A DNA stretch of 64,000 bases, taken from the NCBI GenBank assembly GCA_965656785.1, contig CBFHLY010000009.1:1-64000 (forward strand), in the 5' to 3' direction. The notes under the pieces were generated by a model that was not told the origin of the DNA, searched no databases, and saw only the letters and a list, made by a program, of their open reading frames with translations. Of this stretch, positions 9,121 through 15,696 are shown piece by piece; the stretch's first letter is position 1; every line of letters begins with the position of its first letter. Made by a program: the position numbers and the translations under genes. The DNA comes from JALQTD01 sp965656785 (GTDB lineage: Bacteria > Bacteroidota > Bacteroidia > Flavobacteriales_D > Sanyastnellaceae).

Positions 9121-10068
9121 ATGACCAAAGACCCCTCCCTCCCACCGGTTGACGCATCGCTGGCGTCCCTCCGCTCCATCCGAACTGAATGGCTTGACGC
9201 GGATGACGGTTCGCGGTTTTCAGACCAAATCACCCAATCCCTTTCTGCCGCTCGAGCCGCTGAATTGTTGGTACACCAAACGCAACTCGCCCCTGAAGCC
9301 GCCAAGATCGCGCAACTCGCATTGGACAATGCTTGGGATTGCTGGTGCAACTTGACCGGGATGGAGGAATGGAATGAGCCTCGAATCCTCGAAGTGTTGC
9401 AATCGGACAGCACCACGTCCCGAGCATTCGCCCTGCAGTGCCGTTTGGACCGGCTGGCAGACCGCGGAGCATTTCCTCGCGTCGAATTGAACTGGGCGAG
9501 CGATCAAACCGCCGATGTTCGCTTCCGGCTTCCTCCCCTGCAGAGCCTTGAACAGGCACGATCATGGAAACACGAGTTCGAGCGATTGGAAGGCATTCCG
9601 AATTGGCCTGAAATGTTACGGGTATTCGCCCACGAAGAAGTCCGCAAAGTGCGCGCGGACATCGTTCAAATCAAACGAAGCCACTCCCAAGTACAATCCG
9701 AACTCGAGGAGTGCATCGCGACATGGGCGGAAGCTACGTGGAGCCTCCTCAACCGCGGTTCTTGGTGCTCCCTTCAAGGCGAAGAATTGCACATCGGGGC
9801 AACGCCTGAGGAAGCCATCGCGTCGAAGGCCGCAAGCGGAAGTCATCCGTTTTGGGAATGGACTCACCGAAAGCAACCTCAGATCATTCTGGCCTTGCGA
9901 CTCATCCGGCCTTCGGCTAGCGGCAAACGGTGGCTCGTTGAAAGTCGTCAAGTGAGCAACGACCTGTTCTCCTCACCTCAAGGTCAGACCGCCTCCACCG
10001 CATGGAAACGCACCGTCGACTTGAAAAAGGGATTGAGGAACCACTTTTCAGCCTTGCTTCTGAGGTAA
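9121..10068 (+). CDS. Hypothetical protein, unrecognised
   Basis: 315 residues from ATG 9121 (MTKDPSLPP). The frame could open at GTG 9097, but that start lies in a perfect hairpin and would add an unlikely leader. There is no signal peptide or membrane segment, so it is probably cytosolic. The composition is rich in Trp, Ala and Glu and suggests a mostly helical protein, with long helices around residues 40-75 and 165-210. I recognise no motif. The gene is monocistronic: a strong bidirectional terminator separates it from the convergent tRNA gene. Confidence 0.8.
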   Translation: MTKDPSLPPVDASLASLRSIRTEWLDADDGSRFSDQITQSLSAARAAELLVHQTQLAPEAAKIAQLALDNAWDCWCNLTGMEEWNEPRILEVLQSDSTTSRAFALQCRLDRLADRGAFPRVELNWASDQTADVRFRLPPLQSLEQARSWKHEFERLEGIPNWPEMLRVFAHEEVRKVRADIVQIKRSHSQVQSELEECIATWAEATWSLLNRGSWCSLQGEELHIGATPEEAIASKAASGSHPFWEWTHRKQPQIILALRLIRPSASGKRWLVESRQVSNDLFSSPQGQTASTAWKRTVDLKKGLRNHFSALLLR

Positions 10069-10107
10069 GCCCTGGTTGCGGCCTCACTGAGCTTCAACAC
10101 CCAATGA

Positions 10108-10140
10108 AAACGCCCGTAAGTCAATGACTTACGGGCGTTT
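10108..10140. terminator. Bidirectional terminator between the 9121 gene and tRNA-Arg
   Basis: A perfect 15-bp stem (10108-10122 with 10126-10140) encloses a 3-nt loop, with AAAA before and TTT after. It lies 39 bp after the plus-strand stop and 3 bp beyond the 3' end of the minus-strand tRNA. Confidence 0.85.
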
Positions 10141-10143
10141 CAG

Positions 10144-10217
10144 TGACCCTGTAGGGATTCGAACCCCAAACCTTCGCATCCGTAGTGCGATGCTCTATCC
10201 AGTTGAGCTACAGAGCC
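10144..10217 (-). tRNA. tRNA-Arg (anticodon ACG)
   Basis: Reading the minus strand from 10217, a 7-bp acceptor stem GGCTCTG pairs with CAGGGTC (two G-T wobbles) and A is the discriminator. The anticodon arm is TCGCA/TGCGA with loop CTACGGA, so the anticodon is ACG (read as ICG after deamination). The T loop is TTCGAAT. CCA is not encoded. Confidence 0.95.
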
Positions 10218-10326
10218 GTTTTCCGCGTTAGCGGGGGGCAAAGATAGCACGGCTTCCCGGTCCACCAAACGAATTCCCCTCCTTACTCACATTTTTTTTC
10301 AAACCGAAGAGAAAGGCCTAAGGGAA

Positions 10327-11490
10327 TCAGAGGTTTACGCGCTCGACGGAACGCTTCATTGGGGCCGAAAGTGCATCGCGGTGGAGCATGACGCCGATGG
10401 TGTACATCCGGAAATATGCTTCGGAAACGAATTGGCGCCCTCCGAAATCATTGCCCTGCCCCCACGAGTTCTTCAAAATGAAAAACCGCTGGCCGTCTCC
10501 TTTCCGTTTCGCCAACCCCACCAAATGCATCAAGTGGTCGTCCGTGGTCGAAAGGGCCTCGTACGCCCGTTGACGCTGATCCGCAGTCACTTCAAATTCT
10601 TCGGGGAATTCTGCTCCCCATTCCCAGTCATCCAACGCCTCCTCGTCTTCCACGGCAAACGCCACCCCTTTCCGAAACTCAAAACCGGCGTTGCTCACAT
10701 CAGCATCCCACGCCACGGTGTATCCCGATTCCAACGCCCGAACAGTGGACTCCACCAACTCATCGAGGGTGACATTCAGGTAGCGACCGTTGGAGAAGTT
10801 GTCCGGCACCTCAAGAACGAAGTCCTCGTGGAGCGGAACGTGGGTAAACGACGCAAGTTCGACGTAGGCGTTCGGGTCGATGCCCATGGCGTCTCGGAAG
10901 GACGCGGGCGTGTAGGTTTGGCCTTCGTAGGTAAACGTGTCCGGCAGTGCCCCCAGGTAGGTGTCCAAAACCGATTCCACCGAGGCCAAAAAACGGGGAG
11001 AAAGGGACCCCGCTTGATCCAGAGCACCTTGCACCATGGACTCCAAGACGGCATCCAATTCGCCGTGATCGTGGCGCCCTGAGCTACCCGGTTGGCCGTC
11101 GAACACCTCGGCGGGCAACAAACCGTAAACGTCAATGGCGTCGATGACGTCGTGCGAAAGGGCTCCGGGACCAAATTGATGACGCCCTTGGTAACGCAAG
11201 TAAGTGGCCGCCTTGCGCGGGTAATTCACCCGAACACTCGCCATCTCCGAAAAGTCGTGCAACTCACCCGTGAGCCGGAACGTTTCGGATTCCAGGAACG
11301 ACGTGGTGCTGTAGCTCCAACAGGTTCCTGTGGCACCTTGGCTCAGCACTTCATTCGCCGTCCAATCCACCAGGATTTCCAGCCCTGTTTCCGGACCAAT
11401 CCATTGCGCCCCGTCCGTTAAATCAATCTGTGCTCCCACCGTCAAGTTGCAGAGCAGGCCGGCCAAGACGGGAATGAAGTTGGTTTTCAT
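10327..11490 (-). CDS. Secreted C1B-type cysteine peptidase (bleomycin hydrolase / aminopeptidase C family)
   Basis: 387 residues from ATG 11490 (MKTNFIPVLAG); the frame also opens at TTG 11496. The signal peptide ends near TVGAQ. The papain-type triad is visible: Cys in GTCWSYSTTSFLES near residue 57, His in DDHLMHLVG near 318, and Asn in LKNSWGQG near 340. This order and the long insert between Cys and His fit the PepC/bleomycin hydrolase group. The usual enzymes are cytosolic hexamers, whereas this one is exported, as in many Bacteroidetes. It lies 6 bp downstream of the 12411-11497 gene, so the two are cotranscribed. It probably degrades peptides in the periplasm or outside the cell. Confidence 0.88.
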   Translation of the reverse strand: MKTNFIPVLAGLLCNLTVGAQIDLTDGAQWIGPETGLEILVDWTANEVLSQGATGTCWSYSTTSFLESETFRLTGELHDFSEMASVRVNYPRKAATYLRYQGRHQFGPGALSHDVIDAIDVYGLLPAEVFDGQPGSSGRHDHGELDAVLESMVQGALDQAGSLSPRFLASVESVLDTYLGALPDTFTYEGQTYTPASFRDAMGIDPNAYVELASFTHVPLHEDFVLEVPDNFSNGRYLNVTLDELVESTVRALESGYTVAWDADVSNAGFEFRKGVAFAVEDEEALDDWEWGAEFPEEFEVTADQRQRAYEALSTTDDHLMHLVGLAKRKGDGQRFFILKNSWGQGNDFGGRQFVSEAYFRMYTIGVMLHRDALSAPMKRSVERVNL

Positions 11491-11496
11491 GTTCAA

Positions 11497-12411
11497 TTAG
11501 AATTTGGCACGAACAAAATTGCCCAGCTTAGGCGGTATGACCCAAGCCAAATACAGCGCCCCATGCCACAAGCGCTCTTGATAATTCCCCATCAACACCT
11601 CATCCTTGCTCACGCGGAGCATCAGCTCCAAGTTGCCGCCTTCTTCGAACATCACCTCCACCCCCACCGCTCCGTACGCACCGAAACCTGTGCCCACCAA
11701 GGCCGAAGTAGGCCCGACGAACTGGTTGCCGATTTGACCGGTGATGAGCTGATAATTTTGGTTCTCAATCCGGATGTAATTCTCGACCAGCCGCGTGGAA
11801 AGCATCGTTCCTCCAGCCTCGAACACCCAACTCGCCTCATCGACGATGTACGCTGCCGTGCGGTAGCCCAAACTCAATTGCAGCCGGTCTTCCTCGCTGA
11901 AAATCCCATACTGTCGGCGGTTTTCCGAACCCATCCCCCAATCCACATCGCTCGCCACCACATTGAACCCCCCCACGGACTTGAGTCCGCTCATGGCATC
12001 CACATGCAGCACAAAGGCGCTCTCCGGGTTCAAGAACAACATGGTCTGCAACCCCATCATCGTTCCGGGCGAATACGTCATCCCGATCGGGTACTCGATG
12101 TAGCGGAATTCGTCCGCAATGAGCCCCATGCTGTTCAGAATTTGGCTCCAAACAGGAGAACTGGGCGCATCGACCCCGATCCGCTCCTCGATGGACATCA
12201 GCCGCGCGGTGTTGTCTCCCAGCTCCCAGTAGCCGTCCCCGATGAAGAACGTGGACGCACTTTGGTGATTCGCCCGGTACACGCCGATGTTCACGGCAAA
12301 TTCGATGCCTTTGCGGTCGGGCACGTAGCCCACCTCATCGTCTTGTGCCAGCGTGCTTCCCGTCAACGCAATCAGCACCGTCACCACCCAATGGCTCCTT
12401 TTCCCCGTCAT
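11497..12411 (-). CDS. Putative outer-membrane beta-barrel protein, unrecognised
   Basis: 304 residues with a signal peptide ending at GSTLAQ. The rest has alternating polar/hydrophobic strands and ends in a hydrophobic/aromatic pattern (LYLAWVIPP...FVRAKF) typical of outer-membrane barrels. I do not recognise the family. A TAAATTCG box sits 5 nt before the ATG. The stop is 6 bp upstream of the C1 peptidase start, so this is the first gene of a two-gene operon with a secreted peptidase. Confidence 0.75.
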   Translation of the reverse strand: MTGKRSHWVVTVLIALTGSTLAQDDEVGYVPDRKGIEFAVNIGVYRANHQSASTFFIGDGYWELGDNTARLMSIEERIGVDAPSSPVWSQILNSMGLIADEFRYIEYPIGMTYSPGTMMGLQTMLFLNPESAFVLHVDAMSGLKSVGGFNVVASDVDWGMGSENRRQYGIFSEEDRLQLSLGYRTAAYIVDEASWVFEAGGTMLSTRLVENYIRIENQNYQLITGQIGNQFVGPTSALVGTGFGAYGAVGVEVMFEEGGNLELMLRVSKDEVLMGNYQERLWHGALYLAWVIPPKLGNFVRAKF

Positions 12412-12416
12412 GAAAA

Positions 12417-12424
12417 CGAATTTA
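12417..12424 (-). promoter_or_regulatory. -7 box TAAATTCG, 5 nt before the 12411 start
   Basis: Matches the Bacteroidetes -7 consensus TAnnTTTG with C for the third T. The spacing predicts a transcript beginning at or within a few bases of the ATG. I see no clear -33 TTTG. Confidence 0.5.
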
Positions 12425-12432
12425 CAACGAAA

Positions 12433-13197
12433 TCAAGGCAAGACCTCCATGGAAATGCCCACGCGTTCCAGCGGCCAATTCACGTTGTCCGTCGGCTGCT
12501 TCGAAAGCGCCTCCACCACCTCCATGCCCTCAACCACCCGGCCGAAGACCGTGTGCTCCCCATCGAGGTGCGGGGTGCCGCCGACTTCCCGGTAAATCCG
12601 TTTCTGTTCTTCGGTGTAGCGCACGCCCTCCTGCTCCCGCTGGTACAATTCGCGCGCCGTGATCTTCCGCCCGACCACCACATAAAAATCGTACGAGGCC
12701 GATCGCTTGTCCGGGTTGTTCTCGTAGCTCCGCGACATGGCCAGCGCCCCGCGGTGATGGACGTGATGCGGTCGAAACTCTGCCGGCAGCGTGTGCTTGC
12801 CCAGCAAGGCACGGAGTTGTTGGGGCATGGGCTCCTCCGAATTGCCTCCTTGGATGATGAATTCAGGCACCAAGCGCACCCACTCAGTGGTGTTGAAGTA
12901 CCCGGATTTGGCCTTGTAAAGGAAGTTCGCACGATGCACGGGAACATCATCGAACAGTTCCAACACGATTTCGCCCAATCGGGTCGCGACGCGAATGTGC
13001 CGCTCACCGTGTTCCTCGCCATACCGCGTGAGCACCTCCACGCAGTTCGCATTGGTCAAAACCGGCACCGCAGCCGGCACCGCTGGCGCCTCCACCGATG
13101 GAGCGGCTTCCACCTTCACCTTTCGCTTCACCTCCGGCTGCGGCTCCGATGCCGCACAGCCTGCCCACAACAACGCAATCCACACCCCATGTTTCAT
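12433..13197 (-). CDS. Cyclophilin-type peptidyl-prolyl isomerase, lipoprotein
   Basis: 254 residues. The lipobox LLWAGC places the lipidated Cys at residue 14, followed by a Pro/Val/Ala-rich linker to about residue 48. The cyclophilin fold follows: GEIVLELFDDVPVHRANFLY, then FIIQGGNSEE, the ALAMSR strand, SASYDFYVVVG and the closing HTVFGRVVEGMEVVEAL. The active-site Arg of the usual FHRVIPxFMIQGG motif has a counterpart in WVRLVPEFIIQGG. It probably catalyses prolyl isomerisation in the periplasm, which would suit the many secreted proteins in this region. It stops 22 bp before the 12411 gene on the same strand, but that gene seems to have its own promoter. Confidence 0.9.
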   Translation of the reverse strand: MKHGVWIALLWAGCAASEPQPEVKRKVKVEAAPSVEAPAVPAAVPVLTNANCVEVLTRYGEEHGERHIRVATRLGEIVLELFDDVPVHRANFLYKAKSGYFNTTEWVRLVPEFIIQGGNSEEPMPQQLRALLGKHTLPAEFRPHHVHHRGALAMSRSYENNPDKRSASYDFYVVVGRKITARELYQREQEGVRYTEEQKRIYREVGGTPHLDGEHTVFGRVVEGMEVVEALSKQPTDNVNWPLERVGISMEVLP

Positions 13198-13202
13198 GCC
13201 AA

Positions 13203-13210
13203 CGAAGGTA
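13203..13210 (-). promoter_or_regulatory. -7 box TACCTTCG, 5 nt before the cyclophilin start
   Basis: TAnnTTCG box on the minus strand, immediately upstream of ATG 13197, in the 59-bp gap between divergent genes. Confidence 0.5.
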
Positions 13211-13256
13211 GCACAGCGTTGGGGAATCGGCGGAGTCGCATCATCTTCGCAGTCCC

Positions 13257-14642
13257 ATGAAATTCGCCATCGTCGACATCGAAACCACCGGATCGCACGC
13301 GCGCGGTCACGGCATCACGGAAGTGGCCGTGGTCATCACCGATGGACAACGCATCCTCGATGAATGGCAAAGCTTGGTAGACCCTGGACTCCCCATCCCC
13401 GAGCACATTACGCGGTTGACGGGCATCGACGACGATTTGGTCGCGGATGCGCCGCCGTTCGCAGCGATTGCCGATGAGTTGGAGGAACTGCTGGCCGATT
13501 GCATTTTCGTGGCGCACAACGTGGGCTTCGATTACGCCTTCATCCGCGGTCATTTCGAGGAAATGGGGCGCGAATGGAGCCGGCCCAAACTCTGCACCGT
13601 CCGCCTCTCCCGGAAACTCCTTCCCAACGTCGGCAGCTTCAGCCTCGGCAGCGTGTGCGAGCGACTCGGCATATCCAACGCCGCTCGGCACCGGGCGATG
13701 GGAGATGCCTTCGCGACCGCTCAGCTCTTCCATCATTTGTGGTCCCTCCCCCATGGCCCTGGAACGATTGAGGGCGCATTGAAAAAGGGCACCCGAGAAT
13801 CCTGGTTGCCCCAGCACGTGCCCGCCACCGATTTCGACCACCTGCCTACCGGCCCTGGGGTTTACCAAATGCTCGATTCCCGAGGCGCCCCGCTCTACAT
13901 CGGCATGTCCCACCGAGTCCAAACGCGCATTCGCTCGCACTTCACGGGCAAGCTCGCCTCCGCTCGACGCCAAGCCCTCCTGCGCGATGTCCACCGCATC
14001 GTCGCGGAACCCACCGGATCGACCCTTTACGCGCGCATCCTCGAAGACGTGCTCATCCGCACCCATTGGCCGATTCACAACCGAGCGCAGAAGCTCCAGC
14101 CCATGCTTCACCTCGTCCTAGCCTACCGCGACCGGCAAGGGTACGATCGGCTGATGATCAAGCGCGCCCGGTCCACCCGCGGAAGCATTGCCCACTTCGG
14201 TGGCGTGGTCGAAGCGCGGGACTGGCTGTATGCCTTGGCGAAAGAACGGGACCTCAACCCCGCCTTGCTCGGTTTGGGCAGTACCTCAGACACGCCCCAC
14301 CATGCCCCCGCGGAACACAACGAACGGCTAAAAGTTGGCCTCAACGAACGGCTCCGCCCCGTATTTCCCGCCCACGCATTCTGCCTGGTACAAGGCCGAC
14401 ACGCCGAAGAAGCGGGCGTGCTGTACGTCCGGGAAAGCCGGTTCGCCGGGCTCGGCTGGTTCGAAGGCGGCCTCCACCCCCACATGGACCTGGAGCAACT
14501 GCTCGACGCGGTTACCGCTGCCGCACGAAGCGGACTGACCGACGCCGTGTTGCGCGAAGCCTACCTGCAGCCCGAAACGGTCGGCGAACACCTGATCTGG
14601 CGGTGCTTCGATGACGCGGGCAACCCCACGGAAAGCGCATAA
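13257..14642 (+). CDS. DnaQ-like 3'-5' exonuclease fused to a GIY-YIG nuclease
   Basis: 461 residues in three parts. Residues 1-165 are a DEDD exonuclease: Exo I is VDIETTG (Asp7, Glu9), Exo II is HNVGFDYAF, and Exo III is HRAMGDAFAT, giving the DEDDh type. Residues 195-275 are a GIY-YIG domain: LPTGPGVYQML, then PLYIGMSHRVQTRIRSHF and the late Glu in ARILEDVLIRTHWPIHNR. The last 180 residues have no motif I recognise. The same exonuclease plus UvrC-like order is seen in bacterial proteins annotated as DNA polymerase III epsilon-like or Cho-like, and a repair role is likely. UvrA lies 1 kb downstream on the same strand but is separated by the minus-strand sigma factor unit. Confidence 0.9.
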   Translation: MKFAIVDIETTGSHARGHGITEVAVVITDGQRILDEWQSLVDPGLPIPEHITRLTGIDDDLVADAPPFAAIADELEELLADCIFVAHNVGFDYAFIRGHFEEMGREWSRPKLCTVRLSRKLLPNVGSFSLGSVCERLGISNAARHRAMGDAFATAQLFHHLWSLPHGPGTIEGALKKGTRESWLPQHVPATDFDHLPTGPGVYQMLDSRGAPLYIGMSHRVQTRIRSHFTGKLASARRQALLRDVHRIVAEPTGSTLYARILEDVLIRTHWPIHNRAQKLQPMLHLVLAYRDRQGYDRLMIKRARSTRGSIAHFGGVVEARDWLYALAKERDLNPALLGLGSTSDTPHHAPAEHNERLKVGLNERLRPVFPAHAFCLVQGRHAEEAGVLYVRESRFAGLGWFEGGLHPHMDLEQLLDAVTAAARSGLTDAVLREAYLQPETVGEHLIWRCFDDAGNPTESA

Positions 14643-14674
14643 AAAAACCGCTCCTCAATGCGTGAGGAGCGGTT
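14641..14674. terminator. Terminator shared by convergent genes
   Basis: A perfect 12-bp stem (14646-14657 with 14663-14674) with a 5-nt loop is preceded by seven A. It is therefore best as a minus-strand terminator for the sigma factor unit, but also stops the plus-strand nuclease gene, whose stop codon it touches. Confidence 0.8.
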
Positions 14675-14698
14675 CATTCCATCCAAGTACAGAATCGT

Positions 14699-14926
14699 TC
14701 AATTGAGGAGCGCGGTAAAGCGCGCCATCGATTCGATTTCAGGGCTCTGGGCGGCCGCAGCGTAACCCAGGATGTTGCGAATGCTCTGCTTCCGCGGAGC
14801 GGGAACAGCGCACCAGCTGGTTTCGTCAAACTCTGCACTGAAGAGGGAAGAAAGGGTACCGTTTGCCATGCGTTTGTTGTTGAAGTTCCCTCCATAAACG
14901 CCCCCGGTTTTCCTTTCGTATGCCAT
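14699..14926 (-). CDS. Small hypothetical protein (75 aa) downstream of an ECF sigma factor
   Basis: Starts at ATG 14926 (MAYERKTGG), 25 bp after the sigma factor stop; an upstream TTG in frame would add six residues. There is no signal peptide or membrane helix. The sequence is rich in Ser, Ala, Asn and Gly, with FDETSWCAVPAPRKQS in the middle and LGYAAAAQS near the end. A terminator follows 25 bp after the stop. Cotranscription with the sigma factor suggests a linked function, but it does not resemble a classical anti-sigma factor and I do not recognise it. Confidence 0.6.
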   Translation of the reverse strand: MAYERKTGGVYGGNFNNKRMANGTLSSLFSAEFDETSWCAVPAPRKQSIRNILGYAAAAQSPEIESMARFTALLN

Positions 14927-14951
14927 CGGCGTAGAAAACGCCAAACCCGGC

Positions 14952-15536
14952 TCACAGCGCCGTCAGTTGCATGCCGTTTTCGTCGATGTGGCGGCGCATG
15001 TTGATCAGCGCGTACCGCATCCGCCCCAGAGCCGTGTTGATGGACACCCCGGTCTCGTCCGCGATTTCCTGAAAGCTCATGTCCGATTCGATGCGCATGC
15101 GGACCACGAGCTGCTGTTCTTCGGGCAACAAGTCGACCAGCCGCATGACGTCGGAGCGGATTTGGCCTTCCACAAGCTGGTCTTCGATGTGCAGCTCATC
15201 GGATGAAATCGTCGAAAAGATGTCGAACTCTTCGGTGCCGCGGACCAGCGCTTGCTTGCGGTTCCGACGGAAGTGGTCGATGGCCAAATTGTGGGCAATC
15301 CGCATCATCCACGGCAAGAACTTGCCTTGTTCGTTGTACCGGCCTTCGCGGATGGTGCTGACCGCCTTGATGAAGGCATCTTGGAAGAGGTCGTTGGCGA
15401 CGTCTTCGTCCTTCACCATGAAGTAGATTTTGTTGAAAACAGCCTGTTGGTGTCGGTTCAACAGGGCATCGAACGCTCGGTTATCGCCGCCTTTGTATCG
15501 GGCGATGAGCTCCTGATCAGTGCAGGTCGCCATCAT
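14952..15536 (-). CDS. ECF-family RNA polymerase sigma factor
   Basis: 194 residues (MMATCTDQELIARYKGGD). Region 2 runs over residues 20-95, with the -10-binding core DLFQDAFIKA and FLPWMMRIAHNLAIDHFRR. Region 4 runs over about 130-185, with LLPEEQQLVVRMR and the helix-turn-helix MSFQEIADETGVSINTALGRMRYAL. The length and lack of region 3 fit the ECF group; closely similar factors are common in Bacteroidetes. No membrane anti-sigma factor or SusCD pair is adjacent. The small ORF at 14926-14699 is the only likely operon partner. Confidence 0.93.
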   Translation of the reverse strand: MMATCTDQELIARYKGGDNRAFDALLNRHQQAVFNKIYFMVKDEDVANDLFQDAFIKAVSTIREGRYNEQGKFLPWMMRIAHNLAIDHFRRNRKQALVRGTEEFDIFSTISSDELHIEDQLVEGQIRSDVMRLVDLLPEEQQLVVRMRIESDMSFQEIADETGVSINTALGRMRYALINMRRHIDENGMQLTAL

Positions 15537-15669
15537 GACATTTACGCATTAAGAATGAAACATACCGGTGAAGCCGGCTTATGGAATTGCGTAAAATGTG
15601 TCGATGGACGTCTGATTTAGGGTTACAAAATCGAATATAGGATTTTTTTTCGTCCCTCCAAAACTCCGG

Positions 15670-15677
15670 TACCTTTG
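15670..15677 (+). promoter_or_regulatory. -7 box TACCTTTG upstream of uvrA
   Basis: Perfect TAnnTTTG, 19 nt before ATG 15697. A T-rich run at about 15642-15650 sits at a suitable distance for a -33 element but lacks the exact TTTG. No LexA-type palindrome is obvious. Confidence 0.55.
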
Positions 15678-15696
15678 GCGCTGTTAAAGTTAGCCA

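Noticed and set aside
11563..13260. 565-codon plus-strand frame across 11563-13260
   Set aside because: It spans two well-supported minus-strand genes and their promoter gap; the product is His/Arg/Pro-rich without a domain.
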